DNA of 64,000 nt from Rossellomorea sp036867415 (lineage in GTDB: Bacteria > Bacillota > Bacilli > Bacillales > Bacillaceae_B), in the NCBI RefSeq assembly GCF_036867415.1, contig NZ_JBAJHU010000007.1, positions 124,001-188,000 on the forward strand. Reading direction: 5' to 3'. Below the pieces are notes generated by a model. It saw only the letters and a list, made by a program, of their open reading frames with translations. It was not told the DNA's origin and ran no database searches. Made by a program: the position numbers and the translations under genes. This document shows, piece after piece, positions 1 to 8,388 of this stretch. Position 1 is the stretch's first letter, and each line of letters begins with the position of its first letter.

Positions 1-163
1 AAACCGAGAACATTGTGTCACCTCGTGATTCGGGGTCTAAAAAGTCGACAAGATCTTCTTTATCCGATTCCATATCGTAAAAGGAATACTCTCCTTCATA
101 GTGCCAATGGTAAGCAATGAATTCTGCTTGAGACTGTGTCATCGGCTTAAATGTATAGGTCAC
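1..163 (-). CDS. GNAT family N-acetyltransferase, N-terminal part (cut by window edge)
   Basis: About 54 codons lie in the window and the rest runs off the left edge. The start is read as GTG at 163, with GAGGGG about seven bases upstream. The visible residues (YTFKPMTQSQAEFIAYHWHY and then YSFYDMESDKEDL) match the beginning of small Bacillus acetyltransferases that modify a free amine using acetyl-CoA. The acetyl-CoA binding motif itself is outside the window, so the family call rests on the N-terminus alone. The gene begins 10 bases after the stop of the DUF2785 gene and is probably co-transcribed with it. Confidence 0.6.
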   Translation of the reverse strand, partial: MTYTFKPMTQSQAEFIAYHWHYEGEYSFYDMESDKEDLVDFLDPESRGDTMFSV

Positions 164-173
164 TGTTATCCCC

Positions 174-1025
174 TCACACTTTCTCTAGACATCGTTTAAT
201 GCTTTCCTGGATTGATCCATATTTTGACTCCGCACTTATTTTCACATAAAAACTTTTCAAAAAAGCCTTGCAGTTAAATACAAGGAACCAATACTCTTCT
301 TCTGAAAGTTCTTCTTTTTTGGTTTTCAAATCTTCCGGTACGTTCTGTAATAGGCTTTCGATTTCTTCCACGTTCAACCCATTATTCAGCATTTCAATGA
401 TTGGGGTTACCATCCGTTCGTCCTCATGATGGATATAGACGGTGTCAGATACAAACATCTTATTCCAGAGCGGTTCGAGTATTTCAGGATACAGGTCATT
501 ACTGATTTTTGGATTTTTGACAAGTTCATCGAACGTGTCGGCTGCATGCGCAACACTGTGTGCCCATCCTTTGCCAGGGACATATCCCCTTAAATCCTTC
601 TCTTGATTTAAATATATGATCAACTGATCCTTTACCTTTTCAATTTTCGTATGCGTCAGTAAGTTATCCTTATTATCTTTGTATAAAATAAGCGCCATCA
701 AGAGAGTAGTAAAAGATCTTGTAAACACGGAATCCGTGCCATTTTCACCCAATCCCTTATGTAAGAGCTCATTTAAACATATATCCAACAATTCTATTAA
801 AAGATCAGATTCTATTTGGTTATCCTCAATGATCATTCGGAAAAAAGTGGTGTAAATCAGTTTATCCCTAAGTTCAGCATCCGTTGATCCGATATGCGTT
901 ATCATAGATTCTACGGATAATAATTGGTCAACGTCATTCCATGTATTTTCACCTGAATTAATTTCAATCAAAATTTTCTTTAGTTCGTTTTCATTAAGTA
1001 CCCTTTTATTTAATTGAAGTTTCAT
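174..1025 (-). CDS. DUF2785 domain-containing protein
   Basis: A 283-residue soluble protein without signal peptide or membrane segment. The segment IGSTDAELRDKLIYTTFFRM near residue 50 is typical of the DUF2785 family, an alpha-helical family of unknown function found in Bacillus. The start is set at the ATG at 1025, because AAGGAG lies seven bases before it; the in-frame ATG six bases upstream would leave only one base of spacing. It is followed after 10 bases by the GNAT gene. The family assignment is fairly sure; the biochemical role is unknown and nothing in the sequence suggests a catalytic site. Confidence 0.8.
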   Translation of the reverse strand: MKLQLNKRVLNENELKKILIEINSGENTWNDVDQLLSVESMITHIGSTDAELRDKLIYTTFFRMIIEDNQIESDLLIELLDICLNELLHKGLGENGTDSVFTRSFTTLLMALILYKDNKDNLLTHTKIEKVKDQLIIYLNQEKDLRGYVPGKGWAHSVAHAADTFDELVKNPKISNDLYPEILEPLWNKMFVSDTVYIHHEDERMVTPIIEMLNNGLNVEEIESLLQNVPEDLKTKKEELSEEEYWFLVFNCKAFLKSFYVKISAESKYGSIQESIKRCLEKV

Positions 1026-1118
1026 AGACATTCTCCTTTTTAGTTATGATTCTGAGAGGACGAAAAAAAGCTCAATACCAATTATTTCAAATATTGTTAA
1101 TTTTCTCAATGATTAATT

Positions 1119-1163
1119 CAAAAAAAGAAGCTTACTATTTTATTTTCAGCTAAGCTTCTTTCG
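1119..1163 (-). terminator. Rho-independent terminator after the DUF2798 gene
   Basis: A perfect 10-bp stem (AAGAAGCTTA at 1125-1134 with TAAGCTTCTT at 1151-1160) is followed on the minus strand by a run of seven T. It lies just downstream of the DUF2798 gene. Confidence 0.85.
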
Positions 1164-1194
1164 TACAGAGGCGATTGCTCCCCCTTATATTTTG

Positions 1195-1692
1195 CTATTG
1201 GCTAATACTTCCGGATTCTGACATGACCGGGCTTTTTACAAATTTCACAAATAGAAACCGGATGAACGGTCCCATGACGATCAGCTGCAGCGGGAGGGAA
1301 AAGATAAAATTCTTGAATGCAGTCGATGCGTAATGTTCCAAAATGGACCCTTCAGAAAGTCCGGTAAATATATAAGAAGTTACCAAACCGAATAAGGACA
1401 TCAAGCAGACCATTCCTATCACCATACAGCAGGACATGGCCAGGATCGCATTCAGCCCATTCGATTTATCAAAACGCAGTAAAGAAGTAACTTTATGTGC
1501 TACCGGTCCTACTACGAAAAGCTCCAATAAGAATGCCACCGCAAACCCTAAAACGAATTGCATAAAGATTCCTTTAATTGATATGATTCCAATCAAGTCA
1601 TTGATGACTAAGTTGTACAATGTCATGACGATTACCATCCCTGTACACATCATTAATCCAAAATAAACGCTCTCTTTCTTCGTTGTAGGCAA
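1195..1692 (-). CDS. DUF2798 domain-containing membrane protein
   Basis: 165 residues with four predicted membrane helices (about residues 10-33, 42-63, 80-107 and 124-150), arranged as two similar helix pairs. The two halves each carry a G-P motif after a helix (VVGPVAHK and VMGPFIRF), the pattern of the DUF2798 repeat family. The start is an uncommon TTG at 1692: a TGA lies in frame just upstream, no ATG is available, and AAGGG sits about ten bases before it. It acts in the cytoplasmic membrane; function unknown. It is transcribed alone and ends at a strong terminator. Confidence 0.8.
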   Translation of the reverse strand: MPTTKKESVYFGLMMCTGMVIVMTLYNLVINDLIGIISIKGIFMQFVLGFAVAFLLELFVVGPVAHKVTSLLRFDKSNGLNAILAMSCCMVIGMVCLMSLFGLVTSYIFTGLSEGSILEHYASTAFKNFIFSLPLQLIVMGPFIRFLFVKFVKSPVMSESGSISQ

Positions 1693-1845
1693 ATTCCATC
1701 ATCCCTTCTGTTAAACACTTAGTCATTATAGCTATTTAAGAACGGTCTTCATAAGTGAACGTTGTGTGAACAATTTTTTGCCGGGTGAAATCAATTAATC
1801 TATTCTAAACGCACGCAATATGGATTATTTTTTCCATAAAAAAGA

Positions 1846-2208
1846 AGAGGCTGGGACGAAACAAAAAAACAACTGCCTAAAGGCGAACATTAACAGTGAT
1901 GACCACTGAATACCGCTAATGATTTCCGTGCAAGACTTCGCTTTCCGCGGGTAGTCCGTGAGTCCCCTAGGCACAAAGCCTGCGGGGTCTCACTTGTCTA
2001 GCTGCAGGTCTTTGAGCAAAGCCCTTCCGCTTTTCAATAAGCTACTTTTCCCGCAGGAGTCTTCATCTTGCACTCCAATCAACCGCTCGAACAAGCTATT
2101 TACAAAATGGATATTTAAACAAAGCTAATAAAACCCGAACTTACTTAAACTTAGAGTTCAAATTAGTTCGGGTTTTATTCAGACTAAAACACTTTTGTCC
2201 CAGCCTCT
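1846..2208. repeat. 363-bp non-coding element with inverted terminal repeats
   Basis: The ends are AGAGGCTGGGACGAAA at the left and TTTGTCCCAGCCTCT at the right, imperfect inverted copies of each other. Inside are a GC-rich core with pieces such as CTTTCCGCGGG, GCCTGCGGGGTCTCA and CCCGCAGGAGTC, and a 14-bp perfect hairpin near the right end. Elements with this combination are scattered in many copies through Bacillaceae genomes, as far as I know, so this is probably one copy of a dispersed MITE- or REP-like family. No open reading frame of note lies inside. It fills the gap between the DUF2798 gene and the HTH-repeat gene. Confidence 0.7.
2127..2179. terminator. 14-bp perfect hairpin, likely bidirectional terminator
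   Basis: AATAAAACCCGAAC (2127-2140) pairs perfectly with GTTCGGGTTTTATT (2166-2179). It can end transcripts in both directions, and on the minus strand it follows the HTH-repeat gene. It is part of the repeat element at 1846-2208, so the element may have brought a terminator with it. Confidence 0.7.
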
Positions 2209-2215
2209 CCTCCAA

Positions 2216-3145
2216 TCATTCAGATACCGGGAGTTGAATCAAGTTCCGGTCAATAAAGGGGGCAATCGCGATGATTTCCCTGAGCCCTTTTTTCGAAATC
2301 GCATCCAGGGCAAGTTCGTTCAAAAATTCTCTTTTAATGAAAGGTGCGATGGATACAAGGGATCCTATTCCATGAGATTCATAACTTAATGCTGCACATG
2401 AGCTCAAAACATCTTTCCCGATAAATGGCGCCATCGCTGTTAATCCTGCCAAGCCGTTTGCCTCAAAGTTTTTTCTGGCGCATTCATCAATGACATTCTG
2501 ACTTATGAATGGCGCGATGGCAGTCAGACCTTCCAAACCGTTTGCTGCAGCTTCCTTTTCCGCACACTCATCAATTACCTTCCGACTGATGAACGGGGCA
2601 ACCGCCGACAGGACACTTAAATCTTCATTCTCTATGGACTTGATCGCACCAGCATCCAAGATTTCCTGACTGATGTAGGGTGCGATTGGCGCGAGTTCCT
2701 TAAGTCCGGTAGATTCAAGTTTATTCTTTGCTAGATCGTCAATTAACTCCTGGTTGATGAATGGAGCAACCGATACAAGATCTTCAGGAGAAAAATCACC
2801 TTTGAGCGTCTGATAAACCATGTCTGCCTGATCTTGGGTCAAAATAGGGGCAGCTTCAATAAATTCCTCTTTCCCGATTTGATTTGATTCTATTAACGTG
2901 TCATTTTCGACTAGATCCCTCACAAGCCTCGTCCCTTTGCTTTCAGTCAGGATTTCATCAATGCTGACTCCAAAAATCACAGCAAGCTCAGGAAGCTTTG
3001 ATATATCCGGCATCGTCTGCCCCCGTTCCCAGTTACTGATCGCCTGAAAGCTCACACCCATCAAATCAGCCAGCGCCATCTGGGTAATCTTCTTTTCCTT
3101 CCGTAACAGCGCGATTTGTTTTCCAACTTTTTTCATATCAAACAA
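2216..3145 (-). CDS. XRE-family HTH regulator with tandem ~32-residue repeats
   Basis: The N-terminal 65 residues are a Cro/C1-type helix-turn-helix (ITQMALADLMGVSFQAISNW followed by ERG). The remainder, about residues 90-309, is built of seven to eight units of about 32 residues with the consensus A(P)F(I)xxxxxDxxAxxxxxxxGLxxLxxI; the cores are visible as APILTQDQ, APFINQE, APYISQE, APFISRK, APFISQN, APFIGKD, APFIKRE and APFIDRN. This looks like a helical solenoid, probably a sensing or protein-binding part. The start is taken as TTG at 3145, since AGGTGA lies about six bases upstream; GTG at 3154 overlaps that site. It is transcribed alone; ligand and targets are unknown. Confidence 0.75.
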   Translation of the reverse strand: MFDMKKVGKQIALLRKEKKITQMALADLMGVSFQAISNWERGQTMPDISKLPELAVIFGVSIDEILTESKGTRLVRDLVENDTLIESNQIGKEEFIEAAPILTQDQADMVYQTLKGDFSPEDLVSVAPFINQELIDDLAKNKLESTGLKELAPIAPYISQEILDAGAIKSIENEDLSVLSAVAPFISRKVIDECAEKEAAANGLEGLTAIAPFISQNVIDECARKNFEANGLAGLTAMAPFIGKDVLSSCAALSYESHGIGSLVSIAPFIKREFLNELALDAISKKGLREIIAIAPFIDRNLIQLPVSE

Positions 3146-3300
3146 TGCAATCACCTCATTTCAAAGAATAAATCAAGTGTAACGTGCCACGGGACGTATT
3201 GGTATCAAGTGATAGTTGAGTTCCTCCATTTGTTTTCAAGTTTGAGTTGATGTAAATGTAACATGTGTACCTGCTGAGTTATTCTAATACTTTTTTATTA

Positions 3301-3406
3301 TTCTATGAGCTTTCGAACATAATCTTTGACTTTTTCCAATAAACCTATGGATTTCAAGGAATAATCTATGAGTTCCAAACAATAATCTCTGGATTTCCCA
3401 ATTAAC
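3301..3406. repeat. Degenerate ~21-bp tandem repeats
   Basis: Five consecutive units of 21-22 bp beginning at 3301, 3323, 3344, 3365 and 3386 share the pattern TCTATGRRTTTCCAAxAATAA (for example TCTATGAGTTCCAAACAATAA and TCTCTGGATTTCCCAATTAAC). They lie between the HTH-repeat gene and the terminator of the VOC gene. The remaining bases of the 3146-3483 gap hold nothing else I can name. Confidence 0.55.
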
Positions 3407-3423
3407 CGCATCCATCAATAAAA

Positions 3424-3463
3424 AATTCAAAGCCAGTCCCTCCTCGCACCCAGGGACTGGCTT
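3424..3463 (-). terminator. Terminator after the VOC gene
   Basis: A 12-bp stem, AAGCCAGTCCCT (3430-3441) with AGGGACTGGCTT (3452-3463), lies just downstream of the VOC gene and has a T-rich tail on the minus strand. Confidence 0.75.
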
Positions 3464-3483
3464 GTGTTTTGTTCACTATCTGA

Positions 3484-3855
3484 TTATCTATGCTGGTCAA
3501 TTAGTATCGGATTCCCATCAGGGTCTTCCAGCGTGATGCTGGCAGGACCTTCAGTTGTTTCGTCAGCTTCTGTCAAGAGGGTGAGCCCCTTTGCTTTGAG
3601 CTCTTTTTGGAGATCTCGAATATCTGTGAATGATTCCCGGTTTTCAGCTTCCTGGTTCCAGCCAGGATTGAATGTGAGAATGTTTTTTTCGAACATTCCT
3701 TGGAATAATCCGATGATATGTTGATCGTTTTTCAAAATCAGCCAGTTTTGGGAAATGTCTCCTCCAAGCGTTTCAAAGCCCAATTTCTCATAAAATTCTT
3801 TGGATTTGTTAATGTCTTTTACACTTAGACTTACTGAGAATGCTCCTAGGTTCAT
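3484..3855 (-). CDS. VOC family protein (glyoxalase/bleomycin resistance fold)
   Basis: 123 residues, the length of a single-domain VOC protein made of two beta-alpha-beta-beta-beta modules. Module one begins FSVSLSVKDINKSKEFYEKL and module two ends ITLEDPDGNPILIDQH, the usual family signatures. These proteins bind a metal and act as glyoxalases, dioxygenases or drug-binding proteins; the substrate cannot be read from the sequence. GGAGG precedes the ATG at 3855 with good spacing. It is a single gene with its own terminator. Confidence 0.85.
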   Translation of the reverse strand: MNLGAFSVSLSVKDINKSKEFYEKLGFETLGGDISQNWLILKNDQHIIGLFQGMFEKNILTFNPGWNQEAENRESFTDIRDLQKELKAKGLTLLTEADETTEGPASITLEDPDGNPILIDQHR

Positions 3856-3997
3856 TTGAGGACCTCCTGGAAATTGAAATTATTACCACAATTCAAGTGT
3901 ACACTATTGCACGGAATAAGACACATGGATTTTCAGGAGATTCATCAGACATTCTATCATTTACGAGCTTATTTAATAAAAAAATTACCTGTAATAC

Positions 3998-4714
3998 TTA
4001 AACCGTCATTCTCCAACTGGACAACGACAGCCATCTTTCCTTTTCCCGGTATTCCGGCATGATTTTTCCGACGAGCCTCCAGAAGGATCGGTCATGATTC
4101 AGATGGACCATATGGCACATTTCATGGACCACCACGTAATCAATGACTTCCAGCGGGGCCATGGCCAGCTTCCAATTGAATGTCAGCTGCCTTCTTCCGT
4201 CGCAAGTGCCCCATGTCGTTTTACTGTCAGAAATGCGAATGGAGCGCGGTTTCGTTTTAAAGTGGTGCTGATGGAAAGTGATGCTCTTTTCAACTAAAAC
4301 TTTACACTGCTGGTAATAGAAACGTTTTAGAGCTTGCTGGATACTTTTATTTTCAAGCTGTTTCACATGAATATGCAGAGTATCTTTTTCAAACTGGACG
4401 TAATCTTTATTAATTGATCTATTTTGATGAACTTGTATAGGATAGGCGTTTCCAATATATAGAAAAGGCTCCCCATGAGCATAAACCTTTTCCTGAGGCC
4501 CATTCAACCGGGTCTTCATTTCTTTTGATTTATTCTGAATAATCTCCCATTTATCTTCTAGCATCCTGTAAAGTGCTTCTTCCTGTGTTCCTTTAGGTGC
4601 GTGGATTTCTACTGTTCCATAGATGTCCAGATAGATTTCTGTGGTAGACCGGTTTTTGTAGTTGCATTTAAAATGAAGTGTTTCACCTAAGTAGGTATGG
4701 AACATGTCCTTCAT
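3998..4714 (-). CDS. YgjP/DUF45-type M48-like metallopeptidase
   Basis: 238 residues. The zinc site is visible near residue 198 as VVHEMCHMVHLNHDRSFW, that is HEMCH with a third histidine nine residues on, the signature of the YgjP (DUF45, WLM-related) family. A typical SDSKTTWGTCDGRRQLTFNW block precedes it. The protein is soluble and probably cytoplasmic; its substrate is unknown. The ATG at 4714 is only three bases after the stop of the DUF1456 gene, and AGAGGA overlaps that stop, so the two are translationally coupled. Confidence 0.88.
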   Translation of the reverse strand: MKDMFHTYLGETLHFKCNYKNRSTTEIYLDIYGTVEIHAPKGTQEEALYRMLEDKWEIIQNKSKEMKTRLNGPQEKVYAHGEPFLYIGNAYPIQVHQNRSINKDYVQFEKDTLHIHVKQLENKSIQQALKRFYYQQCKVLVEKSITFHQHHFKTKPRSIRISDSKTTWGTCDGRRQLTFNWKLAMAPLEVIDYVVVHEMCHMVHLNHDRSFWRLVGKIMPEYREKERWLSLSSWRMTV

Positions 4715-4717
4715 GCC

Positions 4718-5224
4718 TTATCCTCTGTATTTCAAAGTCAGGCCTTTTAGGAAATTTCGTGCATAACGGTCCCCGCACACCTTGTAATTCTTATGTCCTT
4801 CTCTTCTCAGAAGACCGCTTAATTCCCCTTTTGTAATCTTGACACCAGCTAACTCCAGAGTGTCGATCATGTCCTCGCCTGTCAAGGATAGTGCAATTTT
4901 CACTTTCTTTAAGAGAAGATTATTCACATGTTCATAGGACAGTTCCGGTTTATCAGGCTGCCCTGGTTTCGGATCTTGTGTTCCTCTTTTGAACGTAATC
5001 AAGCCATTCAAAAAAGACTCGAACATCTCGTCATCACAGGGAATATGACCTTCATCCTCAACGATTTCATGATTTTCAACATCTTGTGACTTTGTCAGCA
5101 CCTTCAGCACTTCTTCTTTCGTAAGATCGAGGCCTCCAAGATTGAAGATTTCAACCATTTCTATATTTTTTATATCCAATGCATATCGAAGACGAATCAA
5201 AATATCATTATTATCTATATTCAT
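4718..5224 (-). CDS. DUF1456 family protein (YehS-like)
   Basis: 168 residues containing two similar helical modules: NDILIRLRYALDIKNIEMVE near the N-terminus and NNLLLKKVKIALSLTGEDMI near residue 100. This duplicated pattern is that of DUF1456 (E. coli YehS). The start is the ATG at 5224, seven bases after AGGAGG; a longer in-frame reading upstream has no ribosome site. It is the first gene of a coupled pair with the metallopeptidase. Function unknown. Confidence 0.85.
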   Translation of the reverse strand: MNIDNNDILIRLRYALDIKNIEMVEIFNLGGLDLTKEEVLKVLTKSQDVENHEIVEDEGHIPCDDEMFESFLNGLITFKRGTQDPKPGQPDKPELSYEHVNNLLLKKVKIALSLTGEDMIDTLELAGVKITKGELSGLLRREGHKNYKVCGDRYARNFLKGLTLKYRG

Positions 5225-5397
5225 TTTTAACCTCCTAATATCCCAAGGCAATCGGCAATCCTATAAGGATTTATCCTGCCCCGATACTTCCCTTTAGCAC
5301 TTTAGTTCACTGGGAAGAACAGTATTTAAATACAGTGTTGGCTTTAAGTTTTTAGCTTAACACGTTGAGGGGATGTTTGATAGGATTTCTTACAAGG

Positions 5398-5449
5398 ATG
5401 GGGACGACTCTATGCTTTTGAAGCAAATGAGCCGTCCCCATGTTTTTTT
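5398..5449 (+). terminator. Strong hairpin with T tract on the plus strand
   Basis: ATGGGGACG (5398-5406) pairs with CGTCCCCAT (5433-5441), with an inner TGCTT/AAGCA stem, and is followed by GTTTTTTTA. It reads as a terminator on the plus strand, where no gene lies upstream; in the minus direction it could still end the AI-2E permease message. Confidence 0.55.
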
Positions 5450-5490
5450 ACTATCAATTTTTTTCGTCCCCAGATCTCTATTTTACAAGA

Positions 5491-6606
5491 TCACTCGTCT
5501 TTCAGTCCATTCAAATTATAGCGGCGCATTCTGATGAATTTGACGGTATTGACAACGATGGTCTTGGCAACCGCATAAGTTGGAATGGCCAGGATCATAC
5601 CGAGTATGCCTGCGAGATTGCCTGCCACCAGTAACAGGATGATGATGGTGGCAGGATGGGTGTCAAGGCTTTTCCCAAGGATAAGCGGTGATAGTACATT
5701 ACCTTCAATTTGCTGGGCAATCAGGATGACGATCACGACCAGGAGAGCCTTAGTCGGTGAATCGAACAGTGCAATGATGACAGCAGGGGCCGCTCCAAGG
5801 AAGGGTCCAAGGTAAGGAATGATATTCGTGACTGCCCCGATCAATGCCATGACCAATGCATATGGAAGACCGATGATCAAGTAACCGATGAATGTCAGGG
5901 TACCTACGAATAATGCCACGAGAAGCTGCCCCTGGATGTAGGATGCAAGCGTATTATTGGTATCATGCAGCGTCTCTAATCCTTCTTCGCGGTATGCTTC
6001 GGGCATGAACCTCGCGATGGCGTTCGGCAGTTTGTGTCCATCTTTGAACATGAAGAATAGCAGGAATGGAACCGTAACAATGGTAATCGCTATACTTGTC
6101 AGAATGCCGAACGCCCCTGTAATGGCCGTAGTGATCGTATCAGGCAGCGTATTTGCATATTCGCCCAGCCGTTTCTCTATATCCTCAAGCGGGACATAGT
6201 CCTGATTCATCATCCACTTGAACTGTTCAGTCTCGGACAGATACATGATGAAATCGCGCGTCTGCCTTACATAGTCAGGTACATCATTGATAAGACCTGT
6301 AACCTGACGGCTGATGACAGGTGCGATATTACCGATGATCAAACTGATCGCACCGATAATCAGCCCGTATAAGACGAGGATGGCCACTGTCCTTGGCAGT
6401 CTTGCTTTTTCCAATAAATTCACCAAAGGATTCAACAAAAAATAGAAGAATCCGGCGATGATGATCGGAAAGAAGATCGTTGAAAACAGGACTCCGATCG
6501 GTTGGAATAAAAATGGTACTTTCGTTGCTACATAAATAATGGTCAATATTATCAGAATTTGCAGGCTCCATTTGTAAAGTTTGTCCTTCTTTGCCAATCG
6601 TTTCAC
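5491..6606 (-). CDS. AI-2E family transporter (PF01594-type permease)
   Basis: 371 residues with about eight membrane helices: two at 15-60, one at 70-90, a soluble stretch at 95-150, then five more. The motifs LPYALVMALIGAVTNIIPYLGPFLGAAP and the following IAQQIEGNVLSPLILGKSL are diagnostic of the family (the first is given here only by its ends, LPYALV and FLGAAP). Members export varied small molecules or ions; B. subtilis YueF, YtvI and YrrI are relatives, and AI-2 transport is not proven for most of them. The gene lies 56 bases downstream of the CNNM/CBS gene on the same strand. Confidence 0.88.
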   Translation of the reverse strand: MKRLAKKDKLYKWSLQILIILTIIYVATKVPFLFQPIGVLFSTIFFPIIIAGFFYFLLNPLVNLLEKARLPRTVAILVLYGLIIGAISLIIGNIAPVISRQVTGLINDVPDYVRQTRDFIMYLSETEQFKWMMNQDYVPLEDIEKRLGEYANTLPDTITTAITGAFGILTSIAITIVTVPFLLFFMFKDGHKLPNAIARFMPEAYREEGLETLHDTNNTLASYIQGQLLVALFVGTLTFIGYLIIGLPYALVMALIGAVTNIIPYLGPFLGAAPAVIIALFDSPTKALLVVIVILIAQQIEGNVLSPLILGKSLDTHPATIIILLLVAGNLAGILGMILAIPTYAVAKTIVVNTVKFIRMRRYNLNGLKDE

Positions 6607-6662
6607 CCCTTCTTATGTATGAAATAAGCAACCGGTCTTATACCAGTTGCTGTCTTCGATCT

Positions 6663-7967
6663 TTATTGCTTCGTTACTTCTAAATAGCGAAGCTGGATAC
6701 CATCTTTCTCAATGACTTTGAAACGGTACCCCTCTTCTTCAATGAAGCTCCCGATCTTAGCGTTCAGTTTATGTGTCATGAACCAGCCGCCAATCGTGTC
6801 GATGTCGAGTTCTCCAATGTCGATCGATGTATTCAGAAGAGCGTTGACCTCACTGATAAGAACTTTTGAATCCAGCAGGTAGTGACCATCTTTCAACTTC
6901 CTGATTTCTGCCACTTCATCCTCATCAAACTCATCGCGGATCTCACCGACAATTTCTTCCAGGATGTCTTCTACTGTCACAATTCCTGACGTTCCTCCGT
7001 ATTCATCGACAAGAACAGCGATATGGACACGCTCTTTTTGCATTTTCACCAGCAGGTCATGAATCGGAATCGTTTCTATAACCGTTATGATCGGATTGAT
7101 GAAGGAACGCAAAGTAAAATCCCCCTGGTCCGGATCATTGACCATGGTCTCTGTCAGGAGTTCCTTCATATTAACGAATCCTTTAATATTATCTTTATCC
7201 CCGTCAACGACAGGGTAACGGGTAAAGTTCTCTTTTCTTATTATATCCATGATTTCCTGGAGATTAACCTCAATGGAAAGGGAAACGATTTCTTTGCGCG
7301 GTACCATAATTTCCTTGGCGATCCGCTCGTCAAATTCAAAAATATTATTGACGTACTTCAACTCGTTCTTATTGATTTCCCCGCTTTTGTAGCTCTCAGA
7401 CAGAAGGATCCTGATTTCCTCTTCGGTATGGACCTCTTCATGCTCAGATGCAGGCTTCAGTCCGAAGACACCGACGAAGATACGCGCAGAGCCGTTCAGG
7501 AACCATATGAATGGGTACATGATCTTGTAAAACCAAATAATCGGACCTGCGAATAACAGTGTGACGGCTTCGGCTTTCTGGATCGCTACTGTTTTCGGAG
7601 CAAGTTCCCCTACTACTACGTGCAGGAATGTCACAAGGGCAAAAGCGATCCCGAAGGACAGGATTTGAGTGACCGCTTCATTTAGCTCAAAATAAGCAAA
7701 TAGCGGGTGGAGTATCTTCTCCACTGTCGGTTCCCCCAGCCATCCCAGGCCAAGTGCCGTGATTGTGATACCAAGCTGGCACGCTGATAAATACTCATCA
7801 AGATGAGACACGACTTTCTTAGCGGCGATCGACCCTTTTTTACCTTCGGCGATGAGCTGATCAATCTTGGATGAGCGCACCTTTACAATAGCAAATTCAG
7901 TGGCCACGAAAAATGCGGTTAAAGCAATCAATAATACAATTAAGATTAAATTTACAGACGTTGTCAA
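6663..7967 (-). CDS. CNNM/CBS-domain hemolysin family transporter (MpfA/YhdP-like)
   Basis: 434 residues. An N-terminal CNNM (DUF21) membrane domain covers about 1-190 with three to four helices and the motif ACQLGITITALGLGWLGEP. Two CBS domains follow (about 210-335, with MVPRKEIVSL and VDEYGGTSGIVTVEDILEEI) and a CorC_HlyC domain ends the protein. The B. subtilis relative MpfA (YhdP) promotes magnesium efflux, so cation transport at the membrane is the likely role. The only possible in-frame start is TTG at 7967, since TAA precedes it directly. The Shine-Dalgarno site is 30 bases upstream, separated by a hairpin (see the next entry). Confidence 0.88.
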   Translation of the reverse strand: MTTSVNLILIVLLIALTAFFVATEFAIVKVRSSKIDQLIAEGKKGSIAAKKVVSHLDEYLSACQLGITITALGLGWLGEPTVEKILHPLFAYFELNEAVTQILSFGIAFALVTFLHVVVGELAPKTVAIQKAEAVTLLFAGPIIWFYKIMYPFIWFLNGSARIFVGVFGLKPASEHEEVHTEEEIRILLSESYKSGEINKNELKYVNNIFEFDERIAKEIMVPRKEIVSLSIEVNLQEIMDIIRKENFTRYPVVDGDKDNIKGFVNMKELLTETMVNDPDQGDFTLRSFINPIITVIETIPIHDLLVKMQKERVHIAVLVDEYGGTSGIVTVEDILEEIVGEIRDEFDEDEVAEIRKLKDGHYLLDSKVLISEVNALLNTSIDIGELDIDTIGGWFMTHKLNAKIGSFIEEEGYRFKVIEKDGIQLRYLEVTKQ

Positions 7968-8003
7968 TTAGCAGCCTTATACAAAGATAAGGCTTACACC
8001 TCC
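7968..8003 (-). promoter_or_regulatory. Hairpin between Shine-Dalgarno site and TTG start
   Basis: On the minus strand, GGAGGTGTA (7995-8003) is followed by an 8-bp perfect stem (AGCCTTAT/ATAAGGCT, 7987-7994 with 7973-7980, six-base loop), then GCTAA and the TTG start of the CNNM gene. Folded, the stem places the ribosome site about eight bases from the start; unfolded, it is about 30 away. A six-codon reading frame starting with TTG in the loop ends at TGA overlapping the real start. The rest of 8004-8388 is AT-rich and shows no other feature. Confidence 0.55.
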
Positions 8004-8388
8004 ATCATGATTAGTTTCATTCACAAAGTGAACGGCTGGATTGATGAAAGCGTGCATGACTCTCTTGAAGGGATTCCATAGAACCTGACCTGAGAAGCAA
8101 TACGTACAGCTTTCAACAGTCCGGATTGATCCATTGAACCATTTGTTACACAACATATATTTACTGATTCGCTTCTCAGCTTCTCTGTCCCATTTTCATC
8201 CCCCCAAGCAGAAAAAAATAATATAAATCGATTTTACTTAATTATAAGTATGGAATCAAATAATCTGAAAATCTTTTTTTCTAGTATGTCACAGTCATTG
8301 TATAGGATTCCATTTTTTTCAAAACATAAAAATCAAATATCTGTTAATAGGAATATCTATTAACACTTATTCAATCGTCGTTTGGTGC

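Noticed and set aside
3301..3406. CRISPR array
   Set aside because: The units are degenerate and adjoin without spacers, and no cas genes are present.
7995..8220. Mg2+ riboswitch (M-box) upstream of the CNNM gene
   Set aside because: The conserved M-box pieces I know from mgtE leaders are not present, and no terminator hairpin precedes the gene.
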